Below, piece after piece: positions 32,592 to 38,232 of a stretch of 38,232 bases of DNA (position 1 is its first letter; each line of letters starts with the position of its first letter). The stretch is from an uncultured Clostridia bacterium (GTDB lineage: Bacteria; Bacillota; Clostridia; Lachnospirales; CAG-274): the NCBI GenBank assembly GCA_947628755.1, contig CANRBC010000022.1, positions 1 through 38,232 on the forward strand, read 5' to 3'. The notes below the pieces were generated by a model. That model was not told the origin of the DNA, made no database searches, and saw only the letters and a list, made by a program, of their open reading frames with translations. A program made the position numbers and the translations under genes.

Positions 32592-33544
32592 CGTGGAATT
32601 TCACCTCCTAATTGTTCTTTAACATATTCCTCACTGACAGTACGTCTTGAAACAAGCTCTCCAAGATCACTATTGTCGGCTTTACTTTTGACAATACGCT
32701 CTATGGCTTCTTCAAAATATGAGTGCTGAACGATATTTTCGCTTAGCCTTGCTGCTCTTAAAGAAGCATTGAGCACTGCGTTTGAGATATCCGAACCCGA
32801 TACGCCGCTGTATTTTGCTGCAAGAATGTTTATGTCAGCATTGTTGGGCATTTTTTGTGGGATATACATTTTCCACAGCTTTGATCGGCTTTCTTCGTCC
32901 GGCAGTTCAAACTTTACATGGGCAAGTATTCGGCGCATAAATGCCGGGTCGTAATTTGTGATAAAGTTTGTTGCAAATAAGATCAGATCATCGTAGTCAT
33001 TGATCAATACCAGCAGTACCGAACGTGTCTGGTTTACACTGACATCTGTCGAGCTTGACATATTGGTAACACGTTTGCTCAGAAGGGCATCGGCTTCGTC
33101 AAAGAATATGACAGAATGTGATTGCTTTGCATAATTGAACATGGTTACAAGATTTTTTGCCGTTTCTCCAACATACTTTGACTCAATCTGCGAGTAATCC
33201 ACTATCAGTATTTTACGGTTTAGCTGCTTGCATATAGCGTGCGCTGCCATGCTTTTGCCCGTACCCGGATAACCGTAAAGATTTATTCCGGCACGGTTCT
33301 GTTGTTTATATGCGGCGCCTAAACCCCATTTGTCAAATAACAAATCCCGTTTTTCATAAATTGTCAGAACATCCTGAATGGAATCATATGTACGGCAGTT
33401 CAGTATAATATCGTCAAAACTGTATTTTGGCTCTTCTGCCTGAAAAAGCATAGCTTCATTCGGCAATTTGTTTGCTTCTGCAGGCTTATACAACGAGCTT
33501 TGCGAAGATTGACCGATTCGTTTTCCAAGGGGCATACTTTTCAC
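32588..33544 (-). CDS. AAA+ ATPase (FtsH/spastin/Pex1-like) of accessory operon
   Basis: A 318-residue ATPase with one AAA+ module. Walker A G-Y-P-G-T-G-K-S is at 91-98, Walker B V-I-F-F-D-E-A-D at 145-152, sensor 1 A-T-N at 191-193, and two arginines R204-R205 follow in F-M-R-R-I, as in the arginine-finger pair of classical AAA proteins. The C-terminal lid (210-300) contains the G-V-S-G-S-D-I-S-N-A-V turn. The N-terminal 40 residues are short and unfolded-looking, with no protease or nuclease domain, so a partner must supply the effect. It leads four uncharacterised genes. GGTGAGG lies six bases before the ATG. Confidence 0.95.
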   Translation of the reverse strand: MKSMPLGKRIGQSSQSSLYKPAEANKLPNEAMLFQAEEPKYSFDDIILNCRTYDSIQDVLTIYEKRDLLFDKWGLGAAYKQQNRAGINLYGYPGTGKSMAAHAICKQLNRKILIVDYSQIESKYVGETAKNLVTMFNYAKQSHSVIFFDEADALLSKRVTNMSSSTDVSVNQTRSVLLVLINDYDDLILFATNFITNYDPAFMRRILAHVKFELPDEESRSKLWKMYIPQKMPNNADINILAAKYSGVSGSDISNAVLNASLRAARLSENIVQHSYFEEAIERIVKSKADNSDLGELVSRRTVSEEYVKEQLGGEIPR

Positions 33545-33581
33545 CTCACCGTCTTAATTCTCGGATAGTATTTAGATAGAT

Positions 33582-33620
33582 AAAAACGTGGGGAAGGTGG
33601 AGATAACCCACTTTCCCCAC
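33582..33620 (-). terminator. Internal terminator/attenuator before the AAA+ gene
   Basis: A 13-bp stem with one G-T wobble (GTGGGGAA...TTCCCCAC) and, on the - strand, TTTTTATC. It lies between the Cys-rich gene and the AAA+ gene, so most transcripts may stop here and AAA+ operon level may depend on read-through. Confidence 0.8.
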
Positions 33621-33630
33621 ATATTTATTG

Positions 33631-33864
33631 TTATTTTGCATATCTGCTTGCTTCATAGCTCAATTCAAACTTAGCACACGCAGGGTTTCGGGCAGATACA
33701 TTTTTTGTTCCTCTCTCGGCAAGGCAGCGTCCTCTGATACTATCATCATATTCTACTCCTCCGACACTGTGTGGCTCTAATCTGACCTCGTTTTCCATAT
33801 ACTTGCAGAAAGCGCATATATTTCCGTAGTATACATTTCTTTTTGGATTTGGATGTGTTGCCAT
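33631..33864 (-). CDS. Small cysteine-rich, probably zinc-binding protein
   Basis: A 77-residue protein. I start it at 33864 (M-A-T-H-P-N-P-K-R) with AAAGGAG eight bases upstream; the longer frame to 33927 lacks a binding site. It has C-A-F-C-K-Y at about 17-20, then G-R-C-L-A and P-A-C-A-K-F-E-L, four cysteines that suit one zinc site. It is first in the - strand unit that starts at the repressor-controlled promoter (33991-34019), ahead of the attenuator and the AAA+ gene. Confidence 0.85.
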   Translation of the reverse strand: MATHPNPKRNVYYGNICAFCKYMENEVRLEPHSVGGVEYDDSIRGRCLAERGTKNVSARNPACAKFELSYEASRYAK

Positions 33865-33905
33865 TTTACATTCTCCTTTCATTTGATATTTATGATATTT
33901 AGTGA

Positions 33906-33951
33906 GTTGCGAACAGATGTTTTGCATAAATCATCTGATGTTTTGCGCAAC
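33906..33951 (-). other. Structured leader with two 10-bp direct repeats
   Basis: GTTGCG (33906-33911) pairs with CGCAAC (33946-33951), with an inner CAGATG/CATCTG stem. The same stretch holds GATGTTTTGC twice (33916-33925 and 33937-33946), 21 bp apart start to start, about two helix turns. It may be an RNA hairpin in the leader or a second pair of operator sites. Confidence 0.55.
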
Positions 33952-33990
33952 GGATAATAGCATTTCTGTCTGCTCTCAACGTTTAATGAC

Positions 33991-34034
33991 ATTATACTAC
34001 AAATACCTCTATTTGTCAATATTAATACCCCTAT
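33991..34034 (-). promoter_or_regulatory. Promoter of the Cys-rich/AAA+ operon with two operator repeats
   Basis: On the - strand, TTGACA (34019-34014), exactly 17 bp, TATAAT (33996-33991): perfect consensus. AATACCTCTAT (34002-34012) in the spacer and AATACCCCTAT (34024-34034) upstream of the -35 are near-identical 11-bp repeats 22 bp apart, so a dimeric repressor on one face of DNA would block the promoter. The divergent XRE gene starts 53 bases away and is the obvious candidate. Confidence 0.8.
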
Positions 34035-34086
34035 CAGATAATTATATTATAATTTTATTTAAGTTATAATATAATAGGGTGATTAT

Positions 34087-34431
34087 ATGAAAAGCATAGT
34101 TTACAAAAAACTTGGCAAAAGAATACGAGAAGAACGTCTGTATCTCAGACTTACTCAATCACAGCTTGCAGAAGATATTGACATTTCCGATACTTATATG
34201 GGTGCTATCGAACGCGGGGAGCGAGGTCTTTCCCTTGACACTTTGGTAATGCTCGCCGAAAGGCTTGGAGTGACAGTCGACTATCTGCTCTCCGATACGG
34301 TTGGCACGACCGATTCTATAATTTTAGAGCAATTTAAACAAATTATCGACGGTCAGCCTATTGAGCGCAAGCAGATGGCAATAAATGTTCTCCGCGCAGT
34401 TTTTGCTTATTTTGAGGAAGCTCATAAGTAG
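34087..34431 (+). CDS. XRE-family repressor of the accessory operon
   Basis: A 114-residue protein. Residues 8-66 are the XRE helix-turn-helix: L-T-Q-S-Q-L-A-E-D-I-D-I-S-D-T-Y-M-G-A-I-E-R-G-E with G-L-S-L-D-T-L after it, ending V-D-Y-L-L-S. The rest (70-114) is helical and may dimerise. AGGGTG lies six bases before the start. It diverges from the Cys-rich/AAA+ operon, and its likely operators cover that promoter. Its end overlaps the converging 34422-34619 gene by ten bases. Confidence 0.94.
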   Translation: MKSIVYKKLGKRIREERLYLRLTQSQLAEDIDISDTYMGAIERGERGLSLDTLVMLAERLGVTVDYLLSDTVGTTDSIILEQFKQIIDGQPIERKQMAINVLRAVFAYFEEAHK

Positions 34432-34619
34432 CCTTTTCCGCCTGTTCTCAGAGAACGGAACAGCTCTATATCATTTACAAAGTGTTGCAGAGCAAGTGTG
34501 GTGAATTTTTCTATTGGAATAGAATACTCCTGCGAGTAGCGATAAAGACTGTCATAGAGCAAGCCGTCAGTGATATGTAATGTAAAATACTGCTCATTTT
34601 GACTGTTTTCGGATTTCAT
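34422..34619 (-). CDS. Small protein, possible ribbon-helix-helix type
   Basis: A 65-residue protein. The stretch Y-F-T-L-H-I-T-D (beta strand), then L-L-Y-D-S-L-Y-R-Y-S and I-E-K-F-T-T-L-A-L-Q-H-F-V-N-D-I (two helices) has the strand-helix-helix order of Arc/MetJ-type DNA-binding proteins; this is inferred from order only. AAGGATG lies seven bases before the ATG. Its 3' end overlaps that of the XRE gene by ten bases tail to tail. It follows the phosphatase gene by 43 bases. Confidence 0.7.
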   Translation of the reverse strand: MKSENSQNEQYFTLHITDGLLYDSLYRYSQEYSIPIEKFTTLALQHFVNDIELFRSLRTGGKGYL

Positions 34620-34662
34620 TTTATCACATCCTTTTTTGACTGTAAGTGAATTTTATCGCAAA

Positions 34663-35373
34663 TTAAACATAAATTTCTTCCATAGTATCTAAGCAGAGGC
34701 AGCCTAACCGTCCATTATGCCCACAGCCACAGTCTATATCAATAAAACTGTCTGTCTTAAAGAATTTTGACTCATCTGTTTTTATGCCTGCTGCATTATA
34801 TAGAAATATGGTAGGAGTATGTCCGACAACAACATACTTATCAGAATAGTATGTTGTATCCGGCTGAGGTCTGCACCATACTATCTCATCACGTTTATAT
34901 TCTTCTATTGGACGGGATGGAGAAAAGTTCTTTAAACCTCCGTGAAGCAGAAGAAACTTTTGTCCTCTTACCTCAACTTCTTTATACAGCGGCATGGAGT
35001 TCATACAATTCCATGCAAGCTGCATATCATCTGAATTCAATGACAGAAAATCAAAAAGCGAAGGCTCACCGCCATTATAAAACCATAAATCCACAGCATC
35101 GGCGTCCTTTACAGTAATTCCGGCATCCTTGCCCTTGCGGATATAATTAATAATTGACGGGAGCGCGTCAAGAGCCATTGCCTCATGGTTGCCTATCAGC
35201 ATAGTTACATTGGAACGCTTTGCAGCATCAAGAAGTATTTTAAATCCATCATAGCCGCGGTCAATAACATCTCCCAGAATGTATAAAGTGTCATTGGGAG
35301 AGAAATTAATTTTTTCAAGCAATTTTGTATATTTATCAAATTTTCCATGTATGTCTGAAATAGCATATATCAT
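34663..35373 (-). CDS. PPP-family serine/threonine phosphatase-like metallophosphoesterase
   Basis: A 236-residue enzyme with the PPP signatures D-I-H-G (7-10), G-D-V-I-D-R-G (34-40) and G-N-H-E (60-64), all giving the two-metal site; histidines in L-L-H-G-G and V-G-H-T-P complete it. Length fits bacterial PrpA/PrpB. Role in this element is unknown. The start overlaps the stop of a broken small ORF as TAATG, so the two once formed an operon driven from 35811-35819. Repeat copy 3 now lies between that promoter and this gene. Confidence 0.93.
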   Translation of the reverse strand: MIYAISDIHGKFDKYTKLLEKINFSPNDTLYILGDVIDRGYDGFKILLDAAKRSNVTMLIGNHEAMALDALPSIINYIRKGKDAGITVKDADAVDLWFYNGGEPSLFDFLSLNSDDMQLAWNCMNSMPLYKEVEVRGQKFLLLHGGLKNFSPSRPIEEYKRDEIVWCRPQPDTTYYSDKYVVVGHTPTIFLYNAAGIKTDESKFFKTDSFIDIDCGCGHNGRLGCLCLDTMEEIYV

Positions 35374-35414
35374 TATTTTTTCTCCTCCTCATCTATTTCT
35401 CCAAACACCTGCCT

Positions 35415-35443
35415 TGCAATATCGTTTACATCAATGATATTGC
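35415..35443. repeat. Left duplicate of the target palindrome of copy 3
   Basis: TGCAATATCG...GATATTGC, a palindrome with arms GCAATATC/GATATTGC. It recurs at 35682-35710 with one changed base over 29 bp. Confidence 0.9.
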
Positions 35444-35444
35444 A

Positions 35445-35682
35445 GCGTGTCGATAAAATCGACACGCTTGAAAGAAATGCTTATTGGCATTTCTTTCAGT
35501 TAGCTAAGGTAGGAACCAGCCGTGTTTACTGATATTTTGACAAGTGTGCAAAATATCAGTAAAGTTCCTGTCCTCAGGCGGGCAAAGCTCGCCTTGCGGA
35601 TTAAAGTCTGCGACGCTTTTTTGCAGACTGTTCTTTATTTTAATTCATATTTACTGTCAAAATATTGTTTTTTCGAAAGTCT
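35445..35682 (+). mobile_element. Structured repeat element, copy 3
   Basis: It aligns with copy 1 along its whole length. HP3 (35525-35563) has the same stem as copy 1. HP4 is different in sequence but keeps its pairing: AGGCG...CGCCT replaces GGAGGAA/TTCCTCC. HP5 at the right end is weaker here (TTTTTTCGAAAGT). It sits in the accessory element while copies 1 and 2 are in core regions, so the family has moved between them or was present when the accessory element arrived. Confidence 0.85.
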
Positions 35683-35710
35683 GCAATATCGTTTACATCA
35701 ACGATATTGC
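35682..35710. repeat. Right duplicate of the target palindrome of copy 3
   Basis: Partner of 35415-35443, one mismatch (T to C). It shares its first T with the last base of the element. Confidence 0.9.
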
Positions 35711-35810
35711 CGTTATTTGCTTCTGCAAAGCGCCGTCAAGGATATTTTCCTTTAGTTTCTTTCATAGATGATCATTCCCTTCTGCTCCCAAAATGGTTTT
35801 TACAGTTTCT

Positions 35811-35819
35811 ATTATAGCA
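35811..35819 (-). promoter_or_regulatory. Extended -10 promoter of the split ORF and phosphatase
   Basis: On the - strand, TGCTATAAT. No good -35 box is seen 17 bp upstream; the TG-N extension may make up for it. Positions 35820-35917 hold no gene. Confidence 0.5.
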
Positions 35820-35917
35820 TACCAAAAGCAATAATGAGTTTGCTCTCAGCACACTTTTTTTTATTTGTCCGATATTCATTACAAGCAGGTTTGATACGCT
35901 GTTTTTCTGCACACATA

Positions 35918-35945
35918 TTGCAAAAAGGAGAAAATATGATATAAT
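35918..35945 (+). promoter_or_regulatory. Promoter of the 36066 regulator
   Basis: TTGCAA (35918-35923), 16-bp spacer, TATAAT (35940-35945). Confidence 0.5.
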
Positions 35946-36065
35946 AATAAATAATTAATGATTTTACGGCATATTAAGGCAATATCACCTTATTTTATAA
36001 AATATCTTCAAGAGGATATAATTGTGCGGTATTGCTATAACTTGATTAAAGGGGCGAACAACAAT

Positions 36066-36515
36066 ATGATAAAAGATTTATTAGAAATCAGACCATCAAC
36101 TGCAGATGTGGCCAATGATCTCGAACAGACAGATTCTTTTGGAAAATTTCTTAAAAAAAATAAAGATAAAATGTTGACAAGACATCTTTCTGTGTACTTA
36201 AATGAACTTTTGGTAAAAAAGGATATGATATGCGCAGATGTAGTCCGTGATTCGGAGGAGGATAAAGCTTATGTTTACCAAATTTTCAACGGCAGAAAGC
36301 ATCCATCCCGTGACAAACTGATTGCCATTATATTTGGCTTACATCTCAACGAGGAAGAAGCACAGAGAACACTTAAGCTGGCAGGACACAGCGAGCTCTA
36401 TCCCAGAGTTGCCCGTGACGCTGCAATTTTGTTTGCTATTCAGCATGGAATGAATATCCGGGAAACAGATGATTTATTGTATGATAATGGTTTTCCTACC
36501 CTGCATAATGAGTAA
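36066..36515 (+). CDS. HTH regulator of a kinase-linked family
   Basis: A 149-residue protein. After P-S-T-A-D-V-A-N-D-L and F-G-K-F-L-K-K-N it has L-S-V-Y-L-N-E-L-L...I-C-A-D-V-V-R-D-S then A-Y-V-Y-Q-I-F-N-G-R-K-H-P-S-R-D-K-L, a helix-turn-helix (about 50-90), and a conserved tail L-H-L-N-E-E-E-A-Q-R-T-L-K-L-A-G-H-S-E-L-Y-P-R. From memory, relatives of this protein often stand next to a Ser/Thr protein kinase gene in Clostridia; none is present here. I start at 36066 (M-I-K-D-L-L) with AAGGGG; the frame is open from 35958 without a clear site. The upstream part from 35958 could be leader. Confidence 0.78.
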   Translation: MIKDLLEIRPSTADVANDLEQTDSFGKFLKKNKDKMLTRHLSVYLNELLVKKDMICADVVRDSEEDKAYVYQIFNGRKHPSRDKLIAIIFGLHLNEEEAQRTLKLAGHSELYPRVARDAAILFAIQHGMNIRETDDLLYDNGFPTLHNE

Positions 36516-36524
36516 AAGTCTGCG

Positions 36525-36543
36525 ATGCCCTTTTTATGGGCAT
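36525..36543 (+). terminator. Hairpin after the 36066 regulator
   Basis: ATGCCC / GGGCAT with TTTTTAT loop, followed by TTTGG. It starts nine bases after the stop. Confidence 0.6.
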
Positions 36544-36572
36544 TTGGCAGGGTTTTTGAAGTTAAAACAATA

Positions 36573-36614
36573 AATTGAAAAGGCTGTAATAATGGATAGC
36601 TGTTTCAATTTTTT
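36573..36614 (+). terminator. Second terminator after the 36066 regulator
   Basis: AATTGAAA / TTTCAATT arms with an inner GGCT/AGCT pair, followed by TTTT. The stretch 36615-36674 up to the recombinase stop holds only a GCACCA/TGGTGC palindrome (36638-36651). Confidence 0.7.
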
Positions 36615-36674
36615 ATATATGTTGCCCCAATCAAGCGGCACCATCTGGTGCAATCATATAAGAACAACTTGTGA

Positions 36675-38228
36675 TTAAAAGTTCCAGTGAATTTCAATCG
36701 GAACGTCCTTTGTGCCGGGAATACGCTTGCCAACGGATATGTAGTCAATTAGTGTTTCCACGATCTCACGGGTAAGATGTTCCAAGTTGGTGTATTGTTC
36801 AATCAGTTCGCGGCGATTATCGCCCGCCGCAATTTTGGCGTCGATTTCGGATAGCTGCTTTTCTCCGTCAGCAACAACGCGCTCCAAACGGTCACGCTCT
36901 GCGGTAAAATCCTTTGACAATTCCACATAATCGCTTTCGGATATGATACCCTTAACCTTATCCATGTAAAGCTCCCGTATGCCTTTTGAATACTCCGCAA
37001 TCTTTTTTTGATAGATTGTTATATCGGAGAGTAGGCGGGATTTTTGCCCCTGTAAGTTATCGCAAAACTCGATATTCTGCTCTAACTCGTCTTTATCAAG
37101 GTACTCTGCTGAAAGGCGGTTAAGCTCGTCTATGACAAGCCGCTCCAATTTTTCAACAGAGATAAAGGAGCCGATACAAGCGTCTTTCGATACATGGCGA
37201 TTAGAGCATTGCAGGTAATGTTTATTGTGATTTTTAGAAGATCGCATAACATAACCGCAGTTTGCACAGCGGGCTTTTCTTGCAAATAAACCGATTGTGC
37301 CAACGTCAAAGGGCTTTGCCCTCTGTGCGACTAATGCCTGTACTCTATCCCACAATTCCCGGTCAATGATCGGCTCATGCGTTCCCTCAACAATATACCA
37401 TTCGCTTTTAGGGCGTGGCTTGTTTTGCTTTGTTTTGTAGGATACGCTGCCGTATTTACCTTGTACCATATTGCCGATATAGATTTCATTTGTCAGCATA
37501 TCAGAAATAGCAAAGTATTTCCAAAGAGTGCTGTTTTTCATCTTCGGCTGCTGATAACGTAACCCATGCAGGCGCTTATATTCAGTTGGATTTGGTATGC
37601 CCCTGTCATTGAGCATACGGGCGATAGCAGTCTTTCCGTAACCTTGTGCGAAAAGGGTAAATACTTCGCGGACAACGGCTGCGGCTTCCTCGTCGATAAT
37701 CAAGTGTCCCTTTTGATCGGGGTCTTTCTTGTAACCGTAAAGGGCAAACGCACCGATATGAAAACCATTCTCCCGCCTGTTTGTCAAAACGCTGCGGATA
37801 TTCTCGGACATATCCTCTAAGTACCATTCATTGACAAGCCCGTTTATTTGACGGGATTTTTTATTTCCCTTGTTTGCGGTATCTGCGTTGTCAACAATAC
37901 TGATGAAGCGAATACCCCATATAGGAAATAGCCCATGTATGTACTTTTCAACTAATTCCAATTCACGGGTAAACCGCGATTGGGTTTTACAGAGGACAAT
38001 ATCGAATCTGTGTTGCTCTGCGTCCTTTAATAGACGGTTAAACTCTGGGCGTCGCCTGTCAGAGCCGGTGTAGTCGTCGTCACTGTAAATGTTGTAAAGT
38101 TCCCACCCCTGTTCCATAGTGTATTGCAGCAGCATAGCCTTTTGATTTTGTATGCTGTTGCTGTCGTCAGTTTCAAATTGCTTGTTTCTATCTTCTTCGG
38201 ATAAGCGGCAATAAATAGCTACTTTCAT
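36675..38228 (-). CDS. Second large serine recombinase (5' end at window edge)
   Basis: A 517-residue enzyme of the same family as 26517-28112 and clearly similar along its length: Y-C-R-L-S (Ser10), C-K-T-Q-S-R-F-T-R, S-I-V-D-N-A-D-T, S-R-Q-I-N-G-L-V-N-E-W-Y-L-E-D-M-S-E-N-I, a zinc ribbon (C-A-N-C-G-Y...C-S-N-R...C), coiled coil, and the end I-H-W-N-F against I-F-W-N-F. The ATG at 38228 is four bases from the window end, so the binding site and a possible longer start are not seen (the first enzyme has eight more residues). Two recombinases suggest nested or tandem elements. Confidence 0.93.
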   Translation of the reverse strand: MKVAIYCRLSEEDRNKQFETDDSNSIQNQKAMLLQYTMEQGWELYNIYSDDDYTGSDRRRPEFNRLLKDAEQHRFDIVLCKTQSRFTRELELVEKYIHGLFPIWGIRFISIVDNADTANKGNKKSRQINGLVNEWYLEDMSENIRSVLTNRRENGFHIGAFALYGYKKDPDQKGHLIIDEEAAAVVREVFTLFAQGYGKTAIARMLNDRGIPNPTEYKRLHGLRYQQPKMKNSTLWKYFAISDMLTNEIYIGNMVQGKYGSVSYKTKQNKPRPKSEWYIVEGTHEPIIDRELWDRVQALVAQRAKPFDVGTIGLFARKARCANCGYVMRSSKNHNKHYLQCSNRHVSKDACIGSFISVEKLERLVIDELNRLSAEYLDKDELEQNIEFCDNLQGQKSRLLSDITIYQKKIAEYSKGIRELYMDKVKGIISESDYVELSKDFTAERDRLERVVADGEKQLSEIDAKIAAGDNRRELIEQYTNLEHLTREIVETLIDYISVGKRIPGTKDVPIEIHWNF

Positions 38229-38232
38229 GTTC

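Larger units (their letters stand above)
35373..35765 (-). pseudogene. Small ORF split by repeat copy 3
   Basis: The two parts, 35765-35682 and 35443-35373 on the - strand, join in one frame if the element and one palindrome copy are left out. The joined frame is M-K-E-T-K-G-K-Y-P, TGA, R-R-F-A-E-A-N-N-G-N-I, V-D-V-N-D-I-A-R-Q-V-F, G-E-I-D-E-E-E-K-K, stop. The last A of the stop is the A of the phosphatase ATG. A site GAAGGGA sits ten bases before the ATG. Codon 10 is TGA where TGG (Trp) would suit the frame, so it is decayed after insertion or was already broken. TGA acts as stop in this genome (for example the sigma and AAA+ genes). Confidence 0.65.
26501..38232. mobile_element. Accessory element inserted in cotJC (right end outside window)
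   Basis: The left junction is between the cotJC fragment and the 3' end of the recombinase gene, roughly 26490-26516. Cargo is an XRE-controlled operon, a DUF1703-type nuclease gene, a phosphatase, small regulators and a second large serine recombinase. There are no phage structural genes, no conjugation genes and no tRNA at the junction. The right boundary and 5' cotJC are not seen, so size and whether the second recombinase marks a nested element are unknown. Confidence 0.7.

Noticed and set aside
35924..35943. AAGGAG plus ATG-ATA-TAA as a minimal ORF
   Set aside because: It lies between the -35 and -10 boxes of a promoter and would encode two residues.
36517..36531. AAAGTCTGCGATGC resembling the repeat's AAAGTCTGCGACGC, as a decayed fourth copy
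   Set aside because: The match stops after about 14 bases and no other hairpin of the family is nearby.
28138..36606. GGATAGCTGTTTCA shared near both recombinase genes (28151-28138, - strand; 36593-36606, +)
   Set aside because: In each place the bases belong to a different hairpin, and 14-bp matches between two sites are expected by chance in 38 kb. Worth a glance only if element ends map there.
26493..36628. TGTTGCCC shared by the cotJC junction (26500-26493, - strand) and 36620-36627 (+) as a recombination core
   Set aside because: Only eight bases, in opposite orientation relative to the two recombinases, and expected about once by chance in a window of this size.

Overview
The window looks like chromosome of a low-GC, Gram-positive anaerobe of class Clostridia, probably a spore-forming, fibre-degrading gut or rumen lineage. 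The evidence is a secreted pectate lyase with a cellulosome-type dockerin, a trimeric [FeFe] hydrogenase of the electron-bifurcating type, a T-box leader on tyrS, a tRNA gene without encoded CCA, strong AGGAGG-type ribosome binding sites, and the end of a cotJC spore-coat gene. The genus cannot be fixed from the sequence alone.

Layout. 1-3.8 kb: tRNA-Pro(GGG), the dockerin pectate lyase, a small secreted toxin-like protein and a possible cysteine peptidase. 3.8-6 kb: an XRE regulator with repeated operators next to a perfect consensus promoter that makes only a short terminated RNA, then an NCS2 purine permease. 6.1-10.5 kb: the hydCBA operon (NAD-linked, probably bifurcating hydrogenase). 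10.5-15 kb: an ECF sigma/anti-sigma pair enclosed by two inverted copies of a structured repeat, then mreB and a CorC-like protein. 15-22.9 kb: a PLP aminotransferase, a GltD-like flavoprotein, SstT, Ogt, a hybrid histidine kinase, an alpha/beta hydrolase and a 48-residue ORF. 22.9-26.2 kb: a T-box operon with a J-domain protein, a HIRAN protein, tyrS and a YbaK-type deacylase. 26.25 kb: the 3' end of cotJC, cut off by an accessory element that runs to the right edge. That element holds two large serine recombinases, a DUF1703-type ATPase/nuclease, and an XRE-controlled operon of a Cys-rich protein, an AAA+ ATPase and four uncharacterised proteins, two of them membrane-anchored. It also holds a PPP-type phosphatase and further regulators.

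Three things stand out. (1) A family of about 238-bp multi-hairpin elements in three copies (10503-10741 +, 12337-12572 -, 35445-35682 +). Stem sequences differ between copies but keep their pairing. Each copy is bracketed by a duplicated 22-29 bp palindrome. Two of those palindromes are transcription terminators; the third lies inside a small ORF whose frame closes again if the element and one repeat are removed. This looks like a mobile element that targets hairpins and duplicates them. (2) The AAA+/membrane-protein operon (30379-33864), which resembles a defence or stress system and matches none I recognise. (3) cotJC interrupted by a serine-recombinase element, the arrangement seen in skin-like elements that excise during sporulation.

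All calls come from reading the sequence and protein translations; no database search was possible.
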